In this document: one piece after another, positions 1-11,270 of the stretch
Layout of the letters: the number at the start of each line of letters is the position of its first letter
Numbering within the stretch: the first letter of the stretch is position 1
From: Dactylonectria macrodidyma
Taxonomy: Eukaryota; Ascomycota; Sordariomycetes; Hypocreales; Nectriaceae
Length of the DNA: 64,000 nt
Direction: 5' to 3'
Assembly (NCBI GenBank): GCA_020744425.1
Contig: JAGMUV010000003.1
Coordinates: 1-64,000, forward strand
Program-made: the position numbers and the translations under genes
The notes under the pieces: model-generated
What the model was told of the DNA's origin: nothing
The model's input: only the letters and a program-made list of their open reading frames with translations
Databases searched by the model: none

Positions 1-173
1 AAGTCTAAAAAAAATACTAGTTTATTAACTTTTTAATTAGATATTTAAAATTAAATCCTTAAAAATCTTAAAGCTATATAGCCTATTTTAGGAAATTTAA
101 AGTTTAGAGTTTTGAATATACAGTATAGGTGCGGCGCTCGCTTGGTTGCGGCGCTCGCTTATTAAGTACGTTA
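1..173. mobile_element. MITE copy A, right end only
   Basis: This is the right end of a small inverted-repeat element; the left part lies outside the window. Its terminal block (about 131-173) holds two copies of GCGGCGCTCGCTT 17 bases apart and ends ATTAAGTACGTTA. The segment before it, including CAGTATAGGTG, matches the same internal position of the copy at 13447-13885. With the copies at 1745-2190 and 13447-13885 it defines a family about 440 bases long whose ends suggest a TA target duplication. No coding capacity is visible. Confidence 0.75.
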
Positions 174-1744
174 GGTCTTTTTAAGATTCTATAACTTCTA
201 TAAGAAGTTCATTCTAGAATACTCTTATTAAATAGCGCTATTAATAGAGCTATTAAAAATAGCAGAGAATAAGAAACCCTTTATATAAGGAGAAGATTAA
301 GATATAGTATTTTAAATACTAAGATCCGCCTTCTATTTAATGAGCATTCTCTAATACTAGGACTTAGTAAGAAGAACTAGAGTAAAGACAGATACCTCTC
401 TAAAGGCAGTCTCTAGCATTTTAACCTAACTATATAGAGAATAATAAAGACTAGTTATATATTAGTCTTAAAAACTGATAGACACTGAGCAATACTGGAG
501 CAGTAGCTAGTAAGAACTTCTAGCTATTATTAAGAGCCTTAAAAACTAGAGTTACTACTTACTAGGACTCTTTAAGAAATTCCTCTTTTTAATAGATTAT
601 ATAGCTCTTAAAGGAGTGATTAAAGTACTAGCTAAAGACCTAAGAGGCAGGCTAGATAAGTGAGTATATAGATTAACACCCTTTAACTTTAATATTAAAT
701 ATAGATTAAAAAAGTATAATTCAGTTAATAGACTATCCTATAGACCTAACTATATAAAGAGGGAGATAGTATATAATGATATACTTCTAACCTTAGCTAA
801 TAAGCTGAACTTTATTAAAGAGCTTTTACTAGATGTTTACTAAATAATTAGTAACTTTAAAGGGTAAATAAAAGTTATAAAAGCATATATTTAAGTAATA
901 CAAGCAAGCCTAAGAGGCTCTATAAGTTAAGTTAAATAGTAAGTACCCTTATCCTATAATTAGAATTAGTATAATAAAACTAAGGAAGATTAGATGCTTA
1001 TAGTATTAATCTCTATAGTCATAAGAACTAGAATAGTAAACTGAAAGACTAATGAATATATAGAGATTGCTTAATAAGAGCTAGCTACTTATAAAAGCTA
1101 AGAGGACTTATTTAAAGCTAAGGTTATTAATTTAGAGTAATACATCTTATGTCTAATTATAAAGGAGCTTATAATAAGCAAAACAGCATTTTTATTATAA
1201 CTATTAATAAAGTTAGAAGAATTAGTCTAAGGACTGTAAGCTAATAACTATTTCTATTAATAATAATTAGTAAGGGTTTAGTAAATAGCTAGGAAGATAG
1301 GAACCTATTATTATAATAAAAACAGTACTTTATTCTATAAGGGCAGACTTATTATTCTTATAGAAGAGATATTAAGGATAGAAATCCTTTAATACTATTA
1401 TAATAACCTAAGAGCTAAGTATATAAAAAAAGCTAAAATACTAGAATTAATTAGTAGAAAATTCTATTAGAACTGAATTAGTAAGGATATTATAGACTAT
1501 ACTACTAAATGTAAGAAATGCTATAGTGTCTTTATACTTAGATATAGGTTATATAGAAAGCTATAGCTATTATTAATACTAGTAAATCCCTTTTAAGAAA
1601 TTTCTATAGATTTTATTATAGAATTACTAAATAGTGCTTAAACGGATAGTAAGTAATATAATACTATCTTAATTATAATATATTATATAACTAAGTATAT
1701 AATCTTTATTTTATATAAGAAAATAATAATTACTATATAACTTA
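174..1744 (+). mobile_element. Ty3/gypsy retrotransposon relic (RNase H and integrase)
   Basis: This is an AT-rich, stop-riddled pol relic. Around 590-800 the plus strand reads as the end of a gypsy RNase H domain (LAKDLRGRLDKW followed by RLTPFNFNIKY). Around 1400-1640 it reads as the integrase zinc-binding and early core region (ISKDIIDYTTKCKKCYSV, then EISIDFI). Stops are mainly TAG and TAA where CAG, CAA or TGG would be expected, as RIP produces. No LTRs were found and the relic ends at the MITE at 1745. It is non-functional. Confidence 0.7.
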
Positions 1745-2190
1745 TAATATACTTAATAAGTGAGTAAGCCAAACAAGCGAGTGAGCCACTTTGAAATTTC
1801 CTAGTATTTATACCTTAAATGAAAATATCTTTAAAATATTCTCTAAAATTCAAACTAAGAGTAAAATAGCTAATATTATAGAAATAGCTCTATTATGAAT
1901 TAGAAAATTAATATAAATTTTCTTAACTTTTTTTAAAAAATTCCTTAATAAGCTATATTAAAAATCCTTATTCGCACTGTATTCCTAGCTATTTCTATAT
2001 AAAGGAATTTTTTTAAAAATTTAAAAAAATTATTATATAGTTTTCTTTTTTATTAAATAATTAAAATTATTTTTATTTTATTTTTAATAATTAAATAGCT
2101 AGTTTTAAATATTTAAAGTTCAGCTCTTTTTAGTGCATAGTATTCATAGCCCACTCGCTTATTTAGCCCACTCACTTATTAAGTACGTTA
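1745..2190. mobile_element. MITE copy B, complete
   Basis: This is a 446-base element with long imperfect terminal inverted repeats. The left end begins TAATATACTTAATAAGTGAG and the right end is the inverse of TAACGTACTTAATAAGTGAG. Each terminus holds two related motifs 17 bases apart (left: AAGTGAGTAAGCC and AAGCGAGTGAGCC). The interior is AT-rich, has no ORF, and shares short blocks (for example TTCGCACTGTATTC) with copy C. A TA target duplication is suggested. It follows directly on the gypsy relic. Confidence 0.8.
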
Positions 2191-2811
2191 TTTAAGTAAT
2201 TAATATAAAAGGCTAAGTAATTTAGCTATTTATTATAATTATAAGCTAATATAACTTTATTAACTAATATTAAAAAAGTAACTTTGTAAATAATTAGGCT
2301 ATTATAATAACTTAAAATAAGTAAATTAATAATAAAATAAGTCTTAAGTAATTTAAGCATTTTAATTAATATATAAAGAATTAATTAACTAATTATTATT
2401 ATTTTCTAATTCTTTATAAATATAAAAGTCATTATTCTATTAACTTTAAGAAATATTATAAAGAGAATAATATTATTATACTTTATATATTACTTTATTT
2501 ATTTTATTTACTCTAGCTTTTTAATATTAAGTATTTTAAACTATTTAAAATAGCTTATAATTAAAAAATTAAGTAATTAATTAAATATTTTATAATTTAT
2601 TAAGGTTATAGTCCTTTAGTAGTGCACACTCAGAGAGGGGCCAGAGGTTAAATAATAAAAAAAATAAAAAATAACTAATAGTAAATAATAGTATAAGGGC
2701 TTAAAATCTAAGCCTAAGGCAATAGTAACTTAGAATGACTAGAGTTTTTACTGTATTATAATGCACGCCTTACTATCTTAATTAACCCTTCAAAATGCAT
2801 TAAGCAGCTAG
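2191..2811. other. AT-rich RIP-mutated sequence, no gene seen
   Basis: This is strongly AT-rich sequence with no open frame and no recognisable protein family on either strand. A less mutated patch lies at about 2615-2650. It is probably decayed transposon sequence, but the element cannot be named. Confidence 0.5.
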
Positions 2812-2887
2812 AAAGCTAGATAGAAAAGCTAAATAGAAAAGCTAGATAGAAAAGCTAAATAGAAAAGCTAAATAGAAAAGCTAGATA
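2812..2887. repeat. 13-base minisatellite, about 6 copies
   Basis: Tandem copies of AAAGCTARATAGA, where R is A or G, lie just left of the copia insertion site. The only variation is the G/A difference, a RIP-type transition. Confidence 0.9.
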
Positions 2888-2912
2888 TCAGAAGGCAAAA
2901 TCGTTATACAAT

Positions 2913-3130
2913 TATAAAGTCCTTATATATAAAATATATAACTGATAAAGAAATATCTCCTTTAGCTCTTACTAGATAAGACTATAAATAATATATTCAT
3001 AATCGTCTTTTCCTGCTCTTTCTAAATCTTTAATTCCTTTTCTGATTGGTCAATTCCTTGACCCACAATCGCCGAGTTCTACTAGTAACCTTCCACTCCT
3101 TCCACTCCTTCCACTACTATAGCCTTTACA
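2913..3130 (+). repeat. 5' LTR of copia-1
   Basis: 218 bases, beginning TATAAAGTCC (ancestral TG, now TA) and ending AGCCTTTACA. It contains three tandem CTTCCACTC units near its 3' end. It pairs with 8686-8903. Confidence 0.95.
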
Positions 3131-3152
3131 GGTTATAAGCCCGGGTTTCGCA
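3131..3152 (+). promoter_or_regulatory. Candidate primer-binding site of copia-1
   Basis: Directly after the 5' LTR the sequence GGTTATAAGCCCGG is, apart from one A for G, complementary to the anticodon stem-loop of initiator methionine tRNA (core GGGCTCATAACC). Priming from a half-tRNA cut in the anticodon loop is known for the copia and Ty5 group of Pseudoviridae. The match is by eye; the assignment is inference. Confidence 0.5.
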
Positions 3153-3302
3153 CTTGGGTATATCTTCTGATTAGTCATTCTGACTATTGGAAATAACCTA
3201 TTCTATAGGTTCTGACTTTTCTAAGTCTATAAAAGCTCTTCTAAGTCTTTTAGACTTTAAGAACTTCTTTCCTTCTAAACTCTATGAGTTTCTGACTTCA
3301 TA

Positions 3303-4214
3303 ATGGGGTCTGGGGAAAAATCCTCTTCTATACCAAAACTAAAAGGTAGTGAAAACTACATAGTTTAGTCTCTTAGAACAGAGGCATACTTAACTAAGCA
3401 AAAGCTAGTTAAAGGAATAGTTAAAGAAGAATATACTAAAAGTGCTAATACACTAGCAGAAATTCGACTCCTATTGGAGGATGGACCTCTCTTGCAAGTT
3501 AAGCAAGTAACCTCTGCTAAACAAGCCTGGGATTCCTTAAAGAACCTCTATAACTCTTCTAGTTTTACTAGTGACTTTCTCATACTAAGAGAGTTATTAG
3601 AAGGAAGCTATTTGAGTCTTCCAATAGAAGGATATCTTAATAAGTTAAAAGAGCTTACTAATGAATTAGCTGCTAGAGAAATCTCTCTTCCAGAGCCTTT
3701 TGTTATTGCCTTTCTACTTTATAACCTTAGAGAAGAGTATAGTAATTACACTACCTCTATTATCCAAGCCTTAAGAAGCAATTCTAAGGCATATAACCTT
3801 GAGTCTCTTTCCTCTTCCTTATTAGATGAGTCTAGAAGACTTAAGACTTCTAAAGAGCTAATTGGCTATACTAAGTCAAAGAAGCCTTGGAAGAAAAATA
3901 AGAGAGCTTTAAAATGCTCTCACTGTAAGCTCTCAGAGCATACAGATAAGGATTGTTACTTTTTACATCCTAATAAAGCCCCTAAAGGCTTTACCAACTT
4001 CAGAATCTCTAAGTCTACTTCTAAAAAGGTTACCTTACCTAATAAGAAGAGAGAAGAAAGAGAAGAGAAACAGGAACAACTCCTAGTCTCTCTAGCTAAT
4101 AAGAAGGCTATTTCTAAAGTTAATAAAGTCTCAGAATCTGATTCTGAGTTAGAAGATCTAATGGATCTTAAAATCCCTCCTACTATTACTCAAGCTTTAG
4201 ATAAGGTCAACTGA
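3303..4214 (+). pseudogene. gag: copia-1 gag (capsid/nucleocapsid) with one nonsense codon
   Basis: The frame opens at ATG 3303 and runs to the TGA at 4212 with a single TAG at 3366-3368, in a position that fits an ancestral Trp or Gln. The product would be about 303 residues: a capsid-like segment followed by a CCHC zinc knuckle (CSHCKLSEHTDKDC, about residues 206-219) and a Lys/Glu-rich tail. The zinc knuckle identifies it as Gag. It is far less mutated than pol just downstream, which is unusual for a RIP target. Confidence 0.85.
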
Positions 4215-4645
4215 GTAAATAACTCTAATAATAACTATAAAAATAACTATAAAAATAACCTTTTATTAGGAATAATAAGAAGAGATATACTTCGAATTCT
4301 GAAAATTTTAAAGAAATATAAGAAGGTAAGATCTCTTTTTAATAATATAAAAAATATAATTAACTTTATATATAATACAGGAGCTACTAAGCATATAGTA
4401 TTAGATAGAAGCTTATTTATAAGTTACTATAGTATAAATAAAGTTGTTTCTTAGGGCCAAGCATCTATATTAGTTATTAAAGGCTGTAGTAATATAAAAT
4501 TCCACTTTCTAAATAATAATAATATATATATATTAAAAAACTGTTATTATATTCCTGAATTAGGAGTTAATTTAATAAGCCACTCTTCTTTTTAAAAGAC
4601 TATATCTGCCTTTTTAGACTATAATAATATATATCTCTTTAAAAA

Positions 4646-5203
4646 TGTTAAAGGTCACTAAGTAGTAAAAGTATAAGCTTATAGCTTATATAAGGATATT
4701 CTTATAAAGAATAATAAAGTAAGAGATATATAAAGATAAGAGTGTCTTATCAGAAGATAGTTTATTATAGTATAAGGTAATAGTGTATGATTCTATTATA
4801 TAAGGAAATAAGCCCTAGGGGTAGTCCTTCTTTTATAAACAACTTAAGCCAGCAAACATGTAATCACTAAGACATAAAATATACCATTAAGAAGCCCAAA
4901 AATTCAGCTATTCAATGGTATTATTTTTGTAATTATATGTTAAAGAAATGCCGAGATATTTTGATTTCAAATCACGGAGGAATTGAAAGCTTTAATTATA
5001 AAGCAGAATTGCTTGATTTTAAAGCACGGACTAATATTAGGCCGACTAGCTGTTATTGGTTATATAGTGTGAATAGTGTTATTAATACTGTGTTTTAGTA
5101 TATTTAAATAGAATTTTATATAGAATTTTTAAGCTTATAATAAAGCTTAAAACTTAGCTTATTAAAGGAGATATATATATTTATATATTTATTTGGGTTT
5201 AAC
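4646..5203. mobile_element. Solo LTR nested in copia-1 pol
   Basis: This is a 558-base insertion beginning TGTTAAAGGTCAC and ending GGGTTTAACA, with terminal inverted repeat TGTTAAA/TTTAACA. It is flanked by AAAAA on both sides (4641-4645 and 5204-5208). Excising it with one flank copy restores the pol frame exactly. It has no ORF. TG...CA ends and a 5-base duplication fit a solo LTR of an otherwise absent retrotransposon family. Confidence 0.85.
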
Positions 5204-5797
5204 AAAAAATAAAGAGTTAATAGCTAAAGGTTTAAAAAGAAATGGACTATACATTCTTCCTTTAAAAATAATAATAGAAAATAAGGAAAGTTTACATATA
5301 ACTTTACCTTTAAATAATATCTCTTTAACTAAAGAGAGAACTATAACTAAGACTATAGTTATAGATATATATAAGTAGCATTTAAGGTTAGCCTATTTAA
5401 GCCTTAAGACTTTAAGAAGATATCTTCTAAAGCTATATAAAGGAAAATACTCTAAAGATAATATTCAGTTCTAAATACCTCAAGACTAAATAACTTAAAT
5501 AATTCAGTATGAAAACTGTATAAGAGCTAAAGTAATTAATAAGATAAAAAGAGTTATAAATAAGACTTAATATAACTTCCTAGATAAGGTAGTTACAGAT
5601 ATATATAGTCTTATAATACCTATATCATATTATAAACATAGATATATTATAACTTTTCTTAATAAAGGCACTAAGTTTCTTAAAACCTATACTATAAGAA
5701 ATAAAAGTAAAGCTTTAGAGAAATTTAAAGAATTCAAAGCTGAAATTAAAAATAATAAGGAAAAGATAACTATAAAAGAAGTTTTTTCTAATAATAC

Positions 5798-6222
5798 TGT
5801 CAGATAAACCATTATACCAAAAACGTAGCGCCGCTACTAATGTAACAGCTTCTCTTATCGATTGAGTATATGTGCCACAATCTGACACACCCCCCCAGCT
5901 AGGAAGCCTTTGTATAGGCTTACTTGCTGGACTTGCAAATTTTTCCGAGGAATTTTCATCTCAGCTAGGGTTTTTGCTTCCTAGGCAATTACTGGATTTA
6001 ACCAGGCCCTGGCTTTCCTGGGGATCGAACACACGACCTCTTCAATCGCTAGTGACCAGTCTAGCTCAATTTAGGTAGTTTCAGGCTTCGCACGATCAGA
6101 TCAGTGATCGGTCCACCTCTGAGACTCTTAATTGTCAGATAAACCATTATACCAAAAACGTAGCGCCGCTACTGATGTAACAGCTTCTCTTATCGATTGA
6201 GTATATGTGCCACAATCTGACA
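5798..6222 (-). mobile_element. TRIM (miniature LTR retrotransposon) nested in copia-1
   Basis: This is a 425-base element with two 90-base LTRs (5798-5887 and 6133-6222, one difference seen), a perfect 5-base duplication AATAC (5793-5797 and 6223-6227) and a 245-base interior without coding capacity. The LTRs run TGTCAGA to TCTGACA. Next to the left LTR lies CACCCCCCCAGCTAGG, a polypurine tract on the minus strand nearly identical to that of the minus-strand copia at 15453, so the element points leftward. It is not RIP-mutated, so it arrived after most of the damage to its host. Confidence 0.92.
5990..6085 (-). other. tRNA-like segment inside the TRIM
   Basis: On the minus strand the interior contains TGAGCTAGACTGG, resembling a tRNA A box, and about 30 bases later GTGTTCGATCCCC, resembling a B box. 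The acceptor and T stems do not pair well, so it is not a functional tRNA gene. It may be a captured tRNA or SINE-like piece giving a pol III promoter. The assignment is speculative. Confidence 0.3.
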
Positions 6223-8675
6223 AATACTAAGGAATATAAGCATAGCCTAGCCCCTTACTGTAAAAAGAAGGGAATATATTATAACTTTTCTCCTCCTTAT
6301 ACTAAAGAACCTAATGGTTCTACTAAAAGAATAAATAGGACTATTCTTAATAATATAAGAGTGATAATTTTCACTTCTAATATACTTAAGTTTCTTTAGT
6401 CTAAAGCTTTAGAAGCTATAGAATATATATATAATAGAACTCCTTACTCTTCTATAGGGTTCTTATATCCTTTAGAACTTAAGGATAATAAACTTCTTAC
6501 TTTAGAAGAAATAGATTCTATAAAAACTTTTGGATCTATTATATACTATAAGAATAAGCTTCCTAGTAATAAACTAGATACTAAAGCTTATAAAAGCGTT
6601 ATAATAGGCTACTTAGATAATAGTTATAAAATCTAGGACTATAAAAAACGCAAGATAATAATTTCTAGAGATATTATTATCTATGAAAATACCTTCTTTA
6701 ATAATAATTCCACTATAAATAAAGAAAAAAAAGAGAATAATATAAATAATAATAACTCTTTAACAGAGTCTGAGCTTAATATAACAACTAGGTTAGTTAT
6801 TAATATTCTTAAGAAACCTATAGAATATTATAAAGACTTTCAGGAATTCCCTTCTATATATAATATAACTGAAAGTTATATAAAACCTTTAAGCTATAAT
6901 AAGGCTATAGAAAGTATAGATAAAGATAAGTGAATACCTTCTATAAAGATAGAAGTAAAAGAATTACTAACTCAAAAGGTTTAATCTATAATAGATCTTC
7001 CTAATAATAGAACCTTTATAAAAGGCCGCTAGGTTTATAAGATAAAAACAAACTCTAATAACTCTATTATAAAACATAAGTCTAGATAGGTAGTTTAAGG
7101 TTATAATTAAATACATAGCCTTAACTATACAAAGACTTTTACAACTATAACAAGACCTAAGACTATAAAGCTATTATTAATAATAGCAGTTATAAATAAC
7201 TATAAAATAATATAATATGATATTAAAAACGCATTTATTCATTTTGAAATAGATGAAGATATATATACTATACTACCTACTGAGTTTAAAGACTATATAT
7301 TAAAGTCTTTAGAAAATACTATAACTAAAGAGTTATATAAAGAATATAAAGAAAATAAAAAAGACTTAGTTTTAAAACTAAATAAAGCTCTATATAGTTT
7401 AAAACAAAGTTCTAGACTTTAGTATAACTTTCTCTTTATACATTTAAAGAAGCTAGGTTTTAAATCTATGCCTTATAATAAAGGGGTTTTTATAAATAAC
7501 CTATATAAAATAGCTATATTATGCTACATAGACGATCAGATTTTCATTAGTCCAAATGAAGCTAATATATATAAAGTTATAAATCTCTTATCTAAAGATA
7601 TTAAAATGCAGTCTTTAGGAAGGATAAAAGAATTTTTAAGAATGAATATAACTATAGACTGAGAGAATAAAGGCCTATATATAAACTAAATAAAATATAT
7701 AAATTCTAAAATAATAGAATATAACAAACAAGATATAGGAACCTTAGAAGTTCCTTCTATAATTGGAAATAAGCTGCAAAAAGCAACTATAACTCCTTCT
7801 AATAAAGATATACTACAGTATTAAAGAGAAGTTAGTTCTCTCTTATATCCCTCTATAAAGACTAGACTTAATATAGCTTATGCTATTAATAATATCTTAA
7901 GGTTTATATCTAAACCTAATAACTCTCACTTTAAAGCTCTAGACTTAATCTAGAAGTATTTAAATAACTATAAAGACTTGGGTTTATACTATAACTATAA
8001 TATATAACCTAACTCATTATATAATATAATAAGAGGCTATTCAGATGCTGATTAGGCCTCTGATATAACTAATAGAAAGTTTATAAGTAGATATAGCTTC
8101 TTCTTATATAATAACCTTATAAGTTAGAATACAACTAAGTAGAAAAGTGTTACTTTAAGCACTTATAAAGCTGAATATATAGCTTTAAAAGAAGCAGCTA
8201 AAGAGAGTTTATCTCTTAATAGTCTCTATAAATATATAAATGAGAATTTATCTCTTTCTTATAATAGATCTATACTTCCTATTTTAATAGATAATGAAGC
8301 AGCTAAATAACTAGCTGAAAACTCTTCTTATTATAAAAGATCAAAGTATATAAATATATCTTATCACTTTATAAGAGATAAGATAAAAGAAGAGAAAATA
8401 ACCTTATATTTTATAAGAAGTAAGGATAATATAGCAGACTTCTTTACTAAAGGTCTAAACCCTATAGACTTTAAAAAACTAAGAGCATTTCTAAGTCTAT
8501 ATAACTATAAAGCTGCTAAAAATAACTAAGAGTTTTTAACCCTATATAAGGTTTTCTCTTAAATTCCTAAATAAAAGGAAAAATATAAGAATTTTTTTTT
8601 TTTTTTTTCTCTCTTAAAAGAGAGTTTTTCATACATAAGTCCTTAAGTAGTAAATATATTATAAGGAAATATATT

Positions 8676-8685
8676 TAAGGGAGGC
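8676..8685 (+). promoter_or_regulatory. Polypurine tract of copia-1
   Basis: AAGGGAGGC directly precedes the 3' LTR, the usual place for plus-strand priming. Confidence 0.6.
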
Positions 8686-8903
8686 TGTAAAGTCCTTATA
8701 TATAAAATATATAACTAATAAGGAAATATCTCCTTTAGCTCTTACTAGATAAGACTATAAATAACATATTCATAATCGTCTTTTCCTGCTCTTTCTAAAT
8801 CTTTAATTCCTTTTCTGATTGGTCAATTCCTTAACCCACAATCGCCGAGTTCCACTAATAACCTTCCACTCCTTCCACTCCTTCCACTACTATAGCCTTT
8901 ACA
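8686..8903 (+). repeat. 3' LTR of copia-1
   Basis: 218 bases, TGTAAAGTCC to AGCCTTTACA, pairing with 2913-3130. The same family occurs inverted as an isolated LTR at 27335-27881. Confidence 0.95.
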
Positions 8904-8908
8904 ACAAT

Positions 8909-9700
8909 AAAAGCCCTATGAGGGTTCGTCGCATTCTAAGCTCGTCGCAATTCTAAGTCGTAATTTAATTACCGCTTTGCAATTCCCGTTATATCGCAAT
9001 TCAAAATGACCCCCCCTGACTAAACAAACGACATAATGCGCATACAGTACATCGCGCAATAGCCCGGCAGACTCTCGCTAATACTAGTATATAAGAATCG
9101 TCTTATATATATGCTAGCTAAAAGAATCGAAGAAGATCGAAGCCTGCTTTCTAGGCTATAAAGAGCATCTCGCCTATCTGGCCTAGAATGTATAACAGAG
9201 GCTGAGTTCAGCTAGCCTGGTCATAAGAGGCTTATCCAGCTAGCGATCTTTAACTGCTGCATCCTCTAAGAGAACCTGTTTCCATAAGCCCCGCTAGATA
9301 AGGATATAATCCGATAGATTGAAATAGAGCAAGTCTTATTAAAGGAATTAGCTTAAAAGGAGAAATAGAAGGAAATGATAATTATTGATAACGCCTTCTT
9401 CGATAACTTAAAGAGCTATAACGTATGGGTCATGTAGTTATAAGCTGACATTATGCTGATTAATATGCAGCCAAAGGAGTGATAACCGCATTAGAAACTA
9501 AGGGAATCCTGCTACTTAGTAGAACGGTTAAAGGATTTAGCGGAGGAAGGTTTAAGAGAGGAGGGATAAGAGTCTATTTATAACTAGGTCGACCAATCAA
9601 TCGAGTCCTTCGTCTTAAGACAACTCAAGCAATGCAAACACGTGACTGTACAGAAACGCAATAGCGTAGAAATAAAAGTCTGAACAGTGGTTTTAACAGC
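8909..9700 (+). mobile_element. Unidentified relic with a stop-interrupted frame
   Basis: This patch of near-normal base composition lies between AT-rich blocks. From about 9124 one plus-strand frame reads as plausible protein interrupted only by TAG, TAA and TGA (for example RLIQLAIFNCCIL, IIIDNAFFDNLKSYNVW, LVERLKDLAEEGLREEG). This pattern fits a RIP-mutated coding region. I do not recognise the family. It could be a DNA transposon or a once single-copy gene. Confidence 0.4.
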
Positions 9701-11270
9701 GATTTTATAATTTATATTATAAAGACTGAGTTCTTTTTAGCTTTTTATATTACTTATATAATTATTATAATAAGAAGTAATATTAAAAGAGGTTTTTAAA
9801 AGGCTAAACTTATTCCTTTAAATTTAGAATATATTATATTAAAGCTTAATATATAATTATAAACTCTAATACTAGCTATAAAAAAAGTTAGCCTTTTTAA
9901 CCTTTAAGTCTTAAAGACTTTAAAGATAGTACTTAAGACTAATTTATAATTTAAATATTTTAAAAATAAATAAGAAAGTATTAAAATAGCTTTTTAATAT
10001 CTATTTTTAAAATACTTAAATTATTTTCTAAAAGAATAAAAGTAATAATATATTAAATATTATTATTAAAGTCTAAAAATTAAATCCTTTAATAAGTAAA
10101 TAAGACTTTTAATAAGTAATATAAAATAAAAAAAACTTACTTATATTAAAAAGAGAAGATAATTATAAATAAAGAAAAGAGTAAAATAGATTAAAAAGAT
10201 ATTAATATATAAATAATAATTAAATTATTAAAAAGTAATAATTAAAGGAAATTAGTAATATTAAGAAAATGTATTATAAAACTTATAAAAAAGCTAGTTA
10301 TAATATAAAGACTTATTAAGCTATAATTAAGACTTTTAAAAATAAGAATAGTAATTAGTTTTAATTAATTAAATAGTTTATTATATTTTTATTAAAGTTT
10401 TAATTTTAAAGATTAAGAAAAGTATTATACTTACTTATTTATTATATTTACTTATTAAATATATTATTAAAAAAAGCCCTTATTACTTTATAATAATTAT
10501 TAATAGGTTATTAAAGTATATTTAAATAAAAGTAATAATATTAATAGTAATAAAAGTATATATAAAGCAATTTAAGAACTATTAATAATAGTTTTATAGT
10601 TTTTAAAATAAATTATTTCTAATTATAGCTTAAACTAAGTAAGTAACTTTTAGACTATATTATATATATTAATTAGCTTTAAATAACTATTATTAATAGC
10701 TTACTATTCTTAAATTAAAAGTAAAATAAAAAGAATGAATTAAAAGGTTTAAGTAATCTTATAACTTATTATAAACTCTATATAAATAGATTAGCTTATA
10801 TATTTAATAGCTTCTTAATTAGTATTAAATAATTAAAACTTAATAAAAATAAAAATAAGCTTAAACTAGCTCTTTAATAGATTTAATATAAACCTTATTT
10901 AATATAAGGAATATTTAATTATAAGTATATTATTTTTAAAGAAAAGAGTATTAATATTCTTTACTTACTTATAAAAGAGAATAATTATTATATAGATTAT
11001 AATAGCTTATACTTAATAGTAATAAATAGAATTAATAAATAAAGCCTAATATTTAATAAAATAATTCTAAGTTAGTAATTATATATAGCTATCCTTATAT
11101 AATATTAAAACTCATTACTTAAGTAAGAAGCTTAATTAGATTTATACTAAGTATATAATAATAATAATACTAAGCTCTTTAATAGTAATACTTAATATCT
11201 TAAGTAAAATCTACTTAATATTTTATATAGACTTAATAAAAAGAGTATAATATATAATAGCTTGCCTGCT
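9701..11270. other. Extremely AT-rich RIP-degraded block
   Basis: About 1.6 kb made almost entirely of A and T with short TAAT-type words. There is no open frame, inverted repeat or LTR end I can support. It is probably an old transposon beyond recognition. Confidence 0.5.

Larger units (their letters stand above)
4215..8530 (+). pseudogene. pol: copia-1 pol relic (protease, integrase, RT, RNase H)
   Basis: This is a degenerate pol frame recognisable across two nested insertions. It carries a mutated protease site (FIYNTGATKHIV, where D-S/T-G is expected). The GAG-pre-integrase follows (LSLKTLRRYL), then the integrase core (PPYTKEPNGSTKRINRTI). The RT has YIDD in place of the usual YVDD, and RNase H ends with IADFFTKGL. 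Stops are frequent, nearly all TAG or TAA. Frame continuity across both nested insertions after removing one target copy (LFKNKELIAKG and VFSNNTKEYK) confirms that they are secondary. Confidence 0.9.
2913..8903 (+). mobile_element. Ty1/copia LTR retrotransposon (copia-1), complete but dead
   Basis: This is a full-length copia-type element of 5991 bases bounded by two 218-base LTRs and a perfect 5-base target duplication ACAAT (2908-2912 and 8904-8908). The order is LTR, primer-binding site, gag, protease, integrase, reverse transcriptase, RNase H, polypurine tract, LTR, which is the Pseudoviridae order. Two later elements are nested in it (4646-5203 and 5798-6222). The LTRs differ at about eight positions, all transitions. 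Pol is full of RIP-type stops, so the element cannot move on its own. Confidence 0.95.

Noticed and set aside
6000..6075. tRNA gene in the TRIM interior
   Set aside because: A- and B-box-like words are present but the T stem and acceptor stem do not pair; kept only as a tRNA-like segment.
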